A stretch of DNA of 64,000 nucleotides, taken from NCBI GenBank assembly GCA_944472155.2, contig OX235274.1, positions 33,354,052 to 33,418,051 on the forward strand, in the 5' to 3' direction. Positions 61,301-64,000 of this stretch are shown piece by piece. The stretch is from Trichobilharzia szidati. Taxonomy: Eukaryota > Platyhelminthes > Trematoda > Strigeidida > Schistosomatidae. A program made the position numbers and the translations under genes. Every line of letters begins with the position of its first letter. The stretch's first letter is position 1. The notes below the pieces were generated by a model that saw nothing but the letters and a program-made list of their open reading frames with translations, had not been told where the DNA came from and did no database searches.

Positions 61301-63547
61301 CGACACTTGAGTCTACTTTTCTCCTTCTGATTTGATGATTTGTTTTCCCATCATAGTGTGTGTTAATCTTAAATTGAATCTAATCTGTTGTTAAGTTTAA
61401 GTTGTTAACTGTGCATACTTCAATTGGCCTGTTGATTGTTCTCTTCTTTTCTTCTGTTATTCTCCTCTAAAAGCTCTCATATATATACATAATAATAATA
61501 ATAACAATAATGTTGGCTTGGCCTGAGTTGTGTGTATTAGCTGGAATGTAGGAAAATCCAAAATCTGTTTTTACTTTTTCTCCCTCTTCGTCTTCTTCTC
61601 TCCTTTAGCAAGTGTCTTTTTTTATTCTCTCTGTTTGTCGATTCTAATCATCATCAAAAACAACTCTGAACAACAAAAATAAACATAATTAAGGAAGGAT
61701 TCTCTTCTTCAATTCCTTCAGTGTTATATAGATAGTTTGAACAACATAAATTGTTTTAGTCAACAACAACAACAAGAGAAAACAATCTGTCGAAAACTGA
61801 TTGGAAGTTTTTTGTTATTCTACTTATTTGTCATTCTCATCATCTCGCATTTTTGGTTGAATTCAGCGTAGATATATGCTCACGCTTATCTGTAAACTTT
61901 CGATTGAGAACAGTTAAATGGCTAAAAGGTTAAACTCTTAGGAACAATCATTTTCAATTTAGTAATAATGGTTAATCATAGATAGATAGCTTTAGGTGTG
62001 ATTGTGATGTGTTAAAGAAACAACTTTATGAAAGCGATGAACAGTATTCATCTTAACTCAGAAGTTGGAATTCAAGACCCATTGGATCCCGTCCCAGTGG
62101 CTGATGAATGGTCTATGAGCTTCCCTTGTAACTGGAAGACCCTGGGTTCTAAACCTCGTTTGAAACCAGGATGAAGCAGCTGTCCAGTACTCCGTGCTGG
62201 TTTTCATTTGTGGTTCTCTAACTGATATCAAAGAGTTCGCTCTTTTCAAATCTCACTTTCATGTGTGTGTTTTTCTTCAAATCAATGGACAATATAGTTT
62301 TAGAGTAGATATGTACATAGATGTTTTACTTGATGGAGTTTACAGCTTATATGGTGAATCAGTACAGTAGAAGTGTTATTTAAAGTGATACATCCCGGTG
62401 GTTCACTGGTAGGAATGCTCGTTAATCATGCGTCATGTAATGTGGACTCGATTCCCGGACACACTGACGCACTCTTAAACCTCGGCAAGTTAACTTGGCC
62501 ATTGAAAGCCTGGGGATGAGGGAATATTTGGCGTGAGGCTATCAACCTCACTTTGTAAAAACAATATCACTACGTCTATCGAAACTTCAAAAGCTTAAGA
62601 CCCTATGTTCCACTAGAAACTCAAAGGAATGAATAAAGGTGATGCTCGAACACAACTGTAGAATGTTTCATGGATGTATAGCATGGTCGGTTAGTTTATT
62701 GTCTACGTCCAAAATTCTTATTCGTTTCAACCTGTGAATAGTTTTTCCTTAGACAGGGATTCATTCCCCAGCACTACCACTGTAGTTTTCCAACTCTTCA
62801 ACAGTACGCAGCCATGACCTCACCAGGATTGTCGGATTCTATGCCAGTAGCTGAATGGCCTAACAGGTTCGCCTCGCAATCCGAAGGTCCTGGGTTCAAC
62901 CCTCAGCAGTGGGTGGGGTCACAGGTGCATAACTCTGAAGAGCCCCGAAATAGGACGAAACAGCTGTCCAGTACTCCCTGATTTTAATTGATCTTCTCTG
63001 ACTGAAATCAGTTCGTGATCCAACTTGAAATTAAATAAATAAAATCCCTGCAAACTAACTTCTGAAAATACTACCGTAGTCCCAGAATCAATAAAATATT
63101 CTTGCAAAGCAATAGTCTCACATTCACACAGAACTTAGACAATACGTTTTTCATACGTATAGACTAAACTATTTTTGTTAATACTTTCTTTCTTTTTCCT
63201 TTCTTACTAGATTCAAATCAATGTAAAGTTGACGACTATTCAATCCAGTCCGCGATTTCTTACCAGTCTGATAACTTCAAAATCTACTGATGCAAGTACT
63301 CTATCGGTAACAGATGATGATGATATGTCTTCTCAGCAAGACAGAAATGCTTCAAACAGTCAATATTATTTTCAGCATATAATTATTCATGTAAATCTAT
63401 CCGAGTCTACAATGATTGGTAGTCTTGTTTGTCAGCTTTATGTGAATGAAACGCCGCATGCAGGTGCTAGTCAGAAATTGCATTACTCAATAATATCTGT
63501 TGAACAAAGTCAAACACGAAGTCTATTCACTTTGAATGAATACACAG
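22463..63547 (+). CDS. Large non-classical cadherin (FAT/dachsous-like), ten exons, 3' partial
   Basis: Ten exons with GT-AG borders join in frame into 1851 residues plus one base: 22463-25552, 27081-27915, 29871-30064, 34064-34259, 34672-34751, 37414-37594, 45625-45824, 47891-48173, 57780-57937 and 63211-63547. A signal peptide (hydrophobic core about residues 18-34) leads into roughly ten extracellular cadherin repeats. Calcium-linker motifs include LDMHANCP (about 169), DINDMDP (540), DINEHSP (646), DVDDNVP (947), DINDNPP (1103), DENDHFP (1376) and DINDNSP (1489). Other cadherin signatures are VPENASV, LDRE, TDRDEG and PLDAETMP. It should be a type I membrane protein mediating calcium-dependent adhesion or planar signalling. 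The membrane segment, any EGF/laminin-G domains and the tail lie beyond the window, so the subclass is uncertain. Exon phases alternate 0,1 throughout. No exon has a frameshift or stop. Confidence 0.9.
25553..27080 (+). other. Cadherin intron 1 (1528 bp)
   Basis: GT-AG intron. No tRNA-like head, reverse transcriptase or other repeat family used here is recognised in it. It is the largest repeat-free stretch within the gene. Confidence 0.6.
27081..27915 (+). CDS. Cadherin exon 2
   Basis: Residues 1031-1308 plus one base. The acceptor is ttgttttcag|ATACACCC and the donor is cgatg|gtaagtcc (phase 1). It completes the repeat begun in exon 1 (HPRTGKIRLKTKLDRE), has DINDNPPVF at 1103, VPEDIPEGAYITTL and ATDRDEG at 1163, and enters another repeat (VFPPRF, WIQENQPSGS). 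Confidence 0.93.
28184..28712. repeat. Family C head-to-head inverted pair
   Basis: A minus-oriented arm (28184 to about 28325: gagctgacatcagttagaga, ggagtactggacagctg, ggcgagctcttagac) is followed by a central region containing gccagtggag and gaattggcagaagttgg. A plus arm follows (28620 on: tgaatggtctacgagctcgc, ggttctgggttcgaacc). The plus arm is internally deleted after box B. It lies in cadherin intron 2. Confidence 0.7.
28755..28945 (+). repeat. Family F tRNA-headed SINE
   Basis: The head has tggctcatcag (box-A-like) and gggttcggatccc (box B). It is followed by a body with gaggtttgggcaaccccgg and ttccaactgcatgg. This is the only copy seen. Confidence 0.6.
29380..29605 (+). repeat. Family D (SM-alpha-like) SINE copy
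   Basis: The head reads tgacctaatgggtaacgc (box A) and gctgggttcgtgtctc (box B). The body is the SM-alpha type: ccagccaactgg, ttccaaatagggcgaaat, gattccactgctagtca. The ribozyme core is degraded (CTGGGAA in place of CTGATGA). Confidence 0.72.
29871..30064 (+). CDS. Cadherin exon 3
   Basis: Residues 1309-1373. The acceptor is catttttaag|G and the donor is attgag|gtaggc (phase 0). Reads GYVYSMRELDAEAVQDED, the 'G-x-I/V-x-x-x-x-x-L-D-x-E' strand of a cadherin repeat, and then WLVIYAVES. Confidence 0.88.
30155..30318 (-). repeat. Family B tRNA-headed SINE
   Basis: Reverse-oriented copy in cadherin intron 3. It has tggcacagcgg box A (30305 region), ggttcgatacc box B, and the B body (tcggcctgctaaatttagg, ctgaaaattccatac). 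Confidence 0.72.
30660..30815 (-). repeat. Family G tRNA-like repeat
   Basis: The minus strand reads tagtggctcactaactcaat and then cccgggttcgagtcctaat, a box A and box B pair at tRNA-like spacing. No cloverleaf 3' acceptor stem is evident, so it is a SINE head rather than a gene. Confidence 0.5.
31240..32240 (-). mobile_element. RTE-clade (SR2-like) retrotransposon 3' end
   Basis: The minus strand gives the reverse-transcriptase C-terminus characteristic of RTE elements (TNGLISDEISAQIQRASFVY, then CETWPLRVEDMKRLAVFDHR, RCLRSISRVKWYNKVSN). The 3' UTR follows down to about 31250 (a stretch with agaactttgcaccgatg-type sequence). It is closely related to 39305-40065. Confidence 0.8.
32265..32710 (+). 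repeat. Family E tRNA-headed repeat with flanking direct copies of its tail
   Basis: A degraded head (near 32370) and body (gggacatgagttccttcagg, ccttgctgactggtgattga, gtgccaattgcctccaac) end in a tail around gaattcagtctgtaccaacc. The same tail also precedes the head at 32268, giving a tandem-unit look. Confidence 0.6.
33030..33232 (-). repeat. Family A tRNA-headed SINE
   Basis: Minus-oriented, diverged copy: 3' tail at 33030-33060, body with gaggtagcaacctcatccc-type sequence, and head near 33180-33232 with a box-B-like ccaatcccctgcc. Confidence 0.55.
33680..33900 (-). repeat. Family D (SM-alpha-like) SINE copy
   Basis: The minus strand reads the head (tggtctagtggataacgc, gctttggcgtttgaaac, gctgggttcgagtctcgg) and then the SM-alpha body with a well-kept ribozyme. 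The upstream extension gacccgttgcacaagagc is shared with other D copies. Confidence 0.78.
33703..33757 (-). ncRNA. Hammerhead ribozyme (SM-alpha type), best-preserved copy
   Basis: Minus-strand order: stem I strand (tacatccag, ttag), core CTGATGA, stem II GTCC-loop CAAATA-GGAC, GAAA, a three-pair stem III TGC/GCA, cleavage triplet ATC, and stem I return strand CTGGAT. The usual SM-alpha triplet is GTC with a C opposite. Here A pairs with T instead, a compensated change that keeps the NUH rule. Cleavage would fall between 33710 and 33709. The extra TTAG can pair with CTGG through wobbles. Activity is plausible but slower. Confidence 0.7.
34064..34259 (+). CDS. Cadherin exon 4
   Basis: Residues 1374-1438 plus one base. 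The acceptor is gatgcag|GTG and the donor is acag|gtgagt (phase 1). Opens with the calcium linker VLDENDHFP and runs to GHFMIDTRTG, so it encodes the first half of one repeat. Confidence 0.9.
34283..34500 (-). repeat. Family D SINE filling intron 4 of the cadherin gene
   Basis: The minus strand carries the head (ggataacgctatagcg, gctgggttcgagtcccccc) and an SM-alpha body with a mutated core (GATGATGA) and GGACGAAAT. It makes up about half of the 412-bp intron and starts some 20 bp after the exon 4 donor. Confidence 0.72.
34672..34751 (+). CDS. Cadherin exon 5
   Basis: Residues 1439-1465 in only 80 bp. The acceptor is ataaacag|GT and the donor is cttatg|gtaagc (phase 0). Reads ILTTTERSVDRETVLKDT, the strand with the D-R-E motif. 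It is too short to find without the flanking exons; the in-frame join to VTVSDDD in exon 6 supports it. Confidence 0.85.
34915..35215 (-). repeat. Family E copy, minus orientation
   Basis: The minus strand reads the box-A-like tggctcaatggtaacgtc, the box-B-like gggactcgaatctcac, the E body, and a tail near 34930-34990. On its other side (35215-35335) lies an inverted copy of the tail, followed by the plus-oriented E copy. Confidence 0.68.
35335..35515 (+). repeat. Family E copy, plus orientation
   Basis: The head reads tagctcaatggtaacgtctc (box A) and ggatttgaatctcag (box B). The body is gggacatgagttccttcgag and ends gattgcctccaatca. With the preceding copy it forms a head-to-head pair. Confidence 0.68.
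35880..36625 (+). mobile_element. RTE-type element 3' end, set 2, copy a
   Basis: Reads EVTYLGGTISTTG and then degenerate RT C-terminal sequence (cgaacaaatatgcaaaagaa, gatggattggacaaatgctg). It ends in the shared tail (gaaggcctatgtttcagcgg) and an AATAAT run. Confidence 0.65.
36640..37375 (+). mobile_element. RTE-type element 3' end, set 2, copy b
   Basis: Starts with LEDLDFADDICLISHKLEDM, in which FADD is the catalytic box, and runs through degenerate sequence to the tail gaagccctatgttcctctag and an ATA/ATT run. It lies directly after copy a, just upstream of cadherin exon 6. Confidence 0.7.
37414..37594 (+). CDS. Cadherin exon 6
   Basis: Residues 1466-1525 plus one base. The acceptor is cctcttcag|GTC and the donor is aaat|gtaagt (phase 1). 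Reads VTVSDDDKLSPRSVEVPV, then LLDINDNSPQF (1488-1498), closing one repeat and opening the next. Confidence 0.9.
39305..40065 (+). mobile_element. RTE-clade (SR2-like) retrotransposon 3' end
   Basis: The frame reads RFTYLGSTISPNGLISDE, ARIQRASFAYG, SVLLYGCETWPLREEDMKRL and FDHRCLRSI, the RTE reverse-transcriptase C-terminus. A 400-bp 3' UTR ends near tgtgcaaagttctatgtcg. A partial tRNA-like box B (ggggttcgaatcccg) sits just upstream at 39249-39263. Confidence 0.8.
40067..40290 (-). repeat. Family A tRNA-headed SINE
   Basis: The minus strand reads the head (cagtggttcagcggtagg, gggttcgatccccggccgg) and the body (tagcaactccatcccgtg). It ends in the tail gaagccctatggttctac at 40080-40100. It abuts the RTE 3' end. 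Confidence 0.75.
41225..41800 (+). mobile_element. RTE-type element 3' end, set 2, best copy
   Basis: Coding pieces in two frames: GGTDEDVKSRIGKARNTFI, then IAQQICRRKWRWIGHSLRRP with RASGQLEWNPKGGASGTSK, the typical RTE C-terminus. The 3' end is gaagccctatgttccactag, then cccaagggaac and (AAT)n. Confidence 0.78.
41812..41928. repeat. Near-perfect palindrome, family C internal-deletion derivative
   Basis: About 37-bp arms (ttcagcctagaccatggatt ... agttagagag, and the inverse ctctctaactgat ... ggtctaggctgaa) enclose roughly 40 bp that itself contains the short palindrome gcagtactgc. The arm core ctaactgatatca is the family C end. Confidence 0.75.
41990..44090. other. Low-complexity part of cadherin intron 6
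   Basis: Rich in homopolymers and simple repeats: (ATT)n near 42190 and 42360, a C run at 42307-42316, and (AT)n near 43230-43260. No gene or mobile element is recognised. Confidence 0.55.
44095..44401 (-). pseudogene. Coding-like remnant of unknown origin
   Basis: Two overlapping minus-strand frames read like protein: LDSIHKNVQNFHRSLLHDIF, and, after a shift, EIQLRDAQKYILRLKDTTEE to PLSSSLVGNYESEAC. I do not recognise the family. It could be a decayed retrogene or part of an unrecognised element. Confidence 0.3.
44795..45172 (-). repeat. Family C copy with hammerhead-like segment
   Basis: Single minus-oriented arm plus centre. The minus strand reads centre sequence (gaattggcagaagttgga), a head with ggtcctgggtttgaacc (box B), and tgttgaagagtcccaagc. 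It then has taggacgaaacagccgtcc and gtactcccagg. The core is CTGTTGAAGAG, close to but not equal to CTGATGAG. Confidence 0.72.
45625..45824 (+). CDS. Cadherin exon 7
   Basis: Residues 1526-1592. The acceptor is tattatag|CT and the donor is atgaaa|gtaggt (phase 0). Reads VCVGRVFALDLDSGLNGTVI, the 'A-x-D-x-D-x-G-x-N' calcium motif of a cadherin repeat. Confidence 0.88.
46091..46270 (-). repeat. Family A tRNA-headed SINE
   Basis: Minus-oriented copy: 3' tail (46091-46125), shortened body, and a head with agttcgactcccagccg (box B) near 46200-46215. It lies in cadherin intron 7. Confidence 0.62.
46600..47200 (+). mobile_element. Penelope-like element, GIY-YIG region fragment
   Basis: The plus strand reads CIYQFNCSCGANYIDG (about 46760-46810), the start of the GIY-YIG fold with the second half of the motif changed. 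REHHTYHQCG follows, then a decayed C-terminus with LSQVELCVQNNAG-type sequence. It matches the minus-strand copy near 13000-12700. Confidence 0.7.
47325..47730. repeat. Family D head-to-head inverted pair with long terminal inverted repeats
   Basis: A minus-oriented D arm (47325-47520; gggttcgag-type box B near 47425) and a plus-oriented D arm (47575-47730) face away from a short centre. The outer ends are inverted copies over about 29 bp (attagaagttaattgg on the left, ccaattaacttctaat on the right). The minus arm has lost part of its ribozyme. The plus arm has aagtcccaaccaggatgaaa. Confidence 0.7.
47891..48173 (+). CDS. Cadherin exon 8
   Basis: Residues 1593-1686 plus one base. The acceptor is tgctcttag|ATT and the donor is ttttaa|gtaagt (phase 1). 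Starts IFARDQGEHPPVV, a typical 'A-x-D-x-G-x-P' strand. A lysine/glutamate-rich run (MKKEKEGKEKE) and a low-complexity linker follow. Confidence 0.85.
48190..48930 (-). mobile_element. RTE-type element 3' end, set 2, reverse orientation
   Basis: The minus strand reads MNIDKTEVMKITNRQQQQQQ (a CAA repeat), STTGGTDEDVKSRIGKARNT, then QQICRRKWRWIGHSLRRPLG. Its 3' tail ends about 20 bp from the exon 8 donor at 48174, so transcription of the cadherin gene runs antisense through it. Confidence 0.78.
49500..49910 (-). mobile_element. Penelope-like element fragment (RKPT region)
   Basis: The minus strand gives SVYRKPTYSK, a stop, YLDFRPSHSSMSLKLGLLKC, and in shifted frames EVRRISEALNLNNYPDKLI. This is the block between the reverse-transcriptase thumb and GIY-YIG of Penelope-like elements. 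Confidence 0.6.
50250..50805. repeat. Family C head-to-head inverted pair, most complete
   Basis: The minus arm (50266-50432) and plus arm (50566-50760) are inverted copies, each with a tRNA-like head (tggctcaatggtctacg, a perfect box A; gggttcgaac, box B), a hammerhead-like segment and the end ctaactgatgtcagctcatg. The centre (50433-50565: gccgtgaccagtaggg, gaattggcagaagttag) recurs in other C copies. Outer ends include aaatccctacaaaaccaat on the right. Confidence 0.8.
50312..50362 (-). ncRNA. Hammerhead-like ribozyme motif in family C
   Basis: The minus strand reads GTACTG (stem I), CTGTAGA where CTGATGA is expected, stem II GCCC-loop-AGGAC (mismatched), GAAA, a CAG/CTG stem III, the triplet GTC, and CAGTAC, which pairs with GTACTG. 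Core changes make activity doubtful. The geometry matches the short-stem-III type I hammerheads of SM-alpha and Penelope-like elements. Confidence 0.5.
50820..51770. other. Intron 8 stretch without recognised elements
   Basis: Contains (AT)n near 50877-50900, (TG)n near 51125 and an (ATAG)n run near 51258-51275, with C/T-rich tracts around 51360-51400. No gene is seen. Confidence 0.5.
51780..52165 (-). mobile_element. RTE-type element 3' fragment, set 2
   Basis: Minus-strand similarity to 41560-41650 and 48280-48480: a WNPNGNRQRVGSRLEDD-type C-terminus, gagtggaacccgaatggg, and a decayed upstream part. Confidence 0.5.
52262..52700. repeat. Family C inverted pair
   Basis: The minus arm (52262-52370: gccagttagagaac, gtactcgacggctgtttcg) is followed by the centre (gaccagtgggatccaccagg). 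The plus arm runs from about 52495 with ggttctgggttcgaacc at 52545-52561 and ends near 52690. Confidence 0.65.
53195..53930 (-). mobile_element. RTE-clade (SR2-like) 3' end
   Basis: Homologous to 31240-32000 in the same orientation: 3' UTR from 53225 (agaactttgcacagatgtgc), then reverse-transcriptase C-terminal remnants (53770-53910). A (GACT)n run sits at its 3' end (53200-53224). Confidence 0.7.
54050..54325 (+). repeat. Family C copy, diverged
   Basis: Centre (accagtgggatct), head (agctagctcaccttgtaacc, ggtcctggatttaacccc) and tail (ctaactgagattagtcagg) are all recognisable, but the ribozyme part is largely lost. Confidence 0.55.
54400..54830 (+). repeat. Family C copy with hammerhead-like segment
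   Basis: The outer left end (caagtattggtttttgtagg) is followed by the centre (54490-54615: gccgtgaccagtagggtaga). Then come the head (tggcctaatgtcccacg; gggttcgaacccag) and, at 54703-54745, CTGATGA, AGAGTCC, loop, GGACGAAACAGCCGTC and CAGTAC. The tail ends gatgaaatcctccaacc. Confidence 0.72.
55335..55369. repeat. (AT)n microsatellite
   Basis: An uninterrupted AT dinucleotide run of about 34 bp in cadherin intron 8. Confidence 0.9.
55402..55655 (+). repeat. Family A tRNA-headed SINE
   Basis: Head (gtgcgtcatcggtttaatg, cagggtttgagccccgg), body (ggcaaccatgcccccgtg, gctattgaaactcc) and tail (cttgaagccctatgtgttcc). Confidence 0.72.
56002..56600 (-). pseudogene. 28S rRNA fragment, antisense to the cadherin gene, rearranged
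   Basis: The minus strand reads conserved large-subunit rRNA blocks in order: gaaccaaggagttaaacatg, gtgcgcgag, ccgtcggggtggagcaagag, then gaagccagaggaaactctgg, tggagc, tgcaaatcgatcgt, taggggagaaac, tcgaac, agctggtttcctccgaag, cagttttatccgg and aagcgaatgattag. Near 56051 it jumps to a later rRNA block (aaccctgaaaatgaatg, ggacctatacc). It has many substitutions relative to the conserved core, so it is an old, non-functional copy. It was probably inserted as a reverse-transcribed or recombined rRNA piece. Bounds are approximate. Confidence 0.85.
56790..57140 (-). mobile_element. RTE-clade (SR2-like) 3' UTR fragment
   Basis: Matches the 3' UTR part of the copies at 31250, 53225 and 60145 (ttcaacatagaactttgcac, then gagagcgatttcgaaccat). 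The coding part is absent. Confidence 0.6.
57143..57360 (+). repeat. Family A tRNA-headed SINE
   Basis: Head with ccggggttcgattcctgcc (box B), body (atcaaccaacatccc) and tail (cttgaagccactcggaac). It lies shortly before cadherin exon 9. Confidence 0.65.
57780..57937 (+). CDS. Cadherin exon 9
   Basis: Residues 1687-1739. The acceptor is ttttcag|CT after a long pyrimidine tract, and the donor is actaag|gtaaac (phase 0). Reads LAEPLDYHHSASVYNLVLIT, the 'L-D-Y-E-x-x-x-x-Y-x-L' strand. It is 9.6 kb from exon 8, but phase and domain order fit. Confidence 0.82.
57938..58852. other. Start of cadherin intron 9, nothing recognised
   Basis: Contains (TG)n near 58230-58250 and C-rich runs. No gene, tRNA-like head or element frame is seen. 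Confidence 0.5.
58853..59040 (+). repeat. Family B tRNA-headed SINE
   Basis: Well-kept copy: gtgcgtcggtggcacagcgg with a perfect box A, ggggttcgatcccctgcc with a perfect box B, and the B body (gtcggccggttgaatttggg, tgctgaaaattccatagttg, ggaatcaagctat). Confidence 0.8.
59095..59465 (+). repeat. Family C copy
   Basis: Centre (gtcgtgaccagtgagcatcc), head (tgggtagtctacgagcg; ggttctgagtttgaac), hammerhead-like segment (ctactgaagagtctcaaac, ggcgaaacagctatcc) and tail to gaaatctctacg. Confidence 0.68.
59536..59783 (+). mobile_element. Second copy of the 255-bp MITE-like insert
   Basis: Nearly identical (about nine differences by eye) to the insert at 4306-4560 in opposite orientation. The right end (gggtcactaca) is kept and the left terminal bases are missing. 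Confidence 0.65.
59795..60032 (+). repeat. Family A tRNA-headed SINE, best copy
   Basis: Head with perfect box A (tggcacagcgg) and box B (ggttcgatccc), body (gggggtagcaaccgcatccc, actgctactgaaactccaag) and tail (cttgaagctctatgttccac). It begins about 12 bp after the MITE-like copy. Confidence 0.8.
60140..60560 (-). mobile_element. RTE-clade (SR2-like) 3' UTR fragment
   Basis: Same 3' UTR as 53225-53600 (ttcaacatagaacttagcac, tcgagttgccaca, cattgtctccagcc-like sequence). Little coding sequence remains. Confidence 0.62.
60890..61215 (-). mobile_element. RTE-type element 3' fragment, set 2
   Basis: The minus strand carries the decayed 3' end: tail near 60895-60940 and gagtggaacccgaatg near 61090-61105. 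Confidence 0.45.
61220..62050. other. Intron 9 stretch without recognised elements
   Basis: AT-rich, with (AAT)n near 61490-61510 and (CAA)n near 61763-61775. No gene is seen. Confidence 0.5.
62055..62240 (+). repeat. Family C copy, shortened
   Basis: Has cagaagttggaattcaag, a head (tggctgatgaatggtctatg; ccctgggttctaaacc), and then jumps to ggatgaagcagctgtccagt and ctaactgatatca, so the ribozyme 5' half is deleted. Confidence 0.65.
62385..62632 (+). repeat. Family A tRNA-headed SINE
   Basis: Head (cggtggttcactggtagg; ggactcgattcccgg), body (gaggctatcaacctcac, atcgaaacttc) and tail (gaccctatgttccactag) with AAAGGAATGAATAAA. Confidence 0.72.
62800..63080 (+). repeat. Family C copy upstream of exon 10
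   Basis: Head (tagctgaatggcctaacagg; ggtcctgggttcaacc), segment (gccccgaaataggacgaaac, agctgtccagtactccctg) and tail (gactgaaatcagttcgtgat). It ends about 130 bp before the exon 10 acceptor. Confidence 0.68.
63211..63547 (+). CDS. Cadherin exon 10
   Basis: Residues 1740-1851 plus one base. The acceptor is cttactag|ATT and the donor is acacag|gtcagt (phase 1). Reads IQINVKLTTIQSSPRF, an acidic linker (SVTDDDDMSS), IIIHVNLSESTMIGSLVCQL and LFTLNEYTG. The next exon is outside the window. Confidence 0.85.
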
Positions 63548-63714
63548 GTCAGTTTTGCTTCTTTTTTTTAAAAACTGTTTTCAGTTTGAAAAATTTTTCA
63601 GTACTACCTAAGCGTTGTTGATTGCAGTTAACTGGAGTTGATGACAGCAGTTACTTTAGCCGTAGAGGGTGGAAATCTGCTTAAATCATTGGACTGTCTT
63701 ATTTTTCACAAAGA

Positions 63715-63965
63715 ATAATGCGCTAAAATTACGAGTTGGTAGAAGTTAGCTTTCATGGGCTATTGGATCGGGTCGCAGTGGTTGAGTGGTCCATGAACTT
63801 GCCTTGTAACCTGAAGGTCCTGGGTTTAAACTCTGTCGGTAAATGGGTATTGGTGAGGAGTTCCAAACTAGGACGAAACAGTTTCCTAGTACTCCCTGCT
63901 GATTTTCAATGATGATTCTTTAAATGACATCAGTCTGCTATCAGACTAGAGCATAATGCATCTGG
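63715..63965 (+). repeat. Family C copy at the right edge
   Basis: Head (tggttgagtggtccatg; ggtcctgggtttaaac), segment (ggtgaggagttccaaactag, gacgaaacagtttcc) and tail (ttaaatgacatcagtctg). It lies just downstream of exon 10. Confidence 0.65.
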
Positions 63966-64000
63966 TTTACTCACATTTATACTTTGTTTTGACCACCTGT

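Overview
The window looks like genomic DNA of a blood fluke (Schistosoma or a close relative). The evidence is AT-rich sequence, intron-containing genes with large introns, RTE-type (SR2-like) and CR1-like non-LTR retrotransposons, Penelope-like elements with a GIY-YIG domain, and tRNA-headed repeats carrying the schistosome SM-alpha hammerhead ribozyme motif. The species cannot be fixed from the sequence alone.

Two host protein genes are visible. At the left edge, on the minus strand, is the 5' coding exon of a C2H2 zinc-finger protein (1-1255). It has an acidic, Ser/Pro-rich N-terminus and six finger units, and it runs off the window. From 22463 to the right edge, on the plus strand, is a very large non-classical cadherin. 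Ten exons join in frame into 1851 residues: a signal peptide followed by roughly ten cadherin repeats. The 3' end lies outside the window. Its intron phases alternate strictly 0,1,0,1 through all ten donor sites, and introns grow from 1.5 kb near the 5' end to almost 10 kb.

The 21 kb between the two genes is a graveyard of retroelements. It holds a CR1-like reverse transcriptase remnant (3290-4790, minus) split by a 255-bp MITE-like insert, and a second non-LTR element with ORF1 and endonuclease remnants (5116-8160, plus). It also holds an uninterrupted 302-residue ORF1-like reading frame (11313-12221, minus), a cluster of three Penelope-like pieces (12650-17790), and another CR1-like element with a YADD reverse transcriptase (19090-21850). 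The last contains a 261-bp GT-AG intron-like insert.

The cadherin introns hold most of the repeats. There are two sets of RTE 3' ends and several tRNA-headed SINE-like families, called A to G here. Two families (C and D) carry hammerhead-ribozyme-like cores. Several copies of C and D, and one E locus, sit as head-to-head inverted pairs with arms of about 150 bp. Intron 8 also holds an antisense, internally rearranged 28S rRNA fragment (56002-56600). Family A shares its 3' tail with one RTE set, which suggests that RTE enzyme mobilised it. Nothing indicates a bacterial-type operon, CRISPR array or phage.
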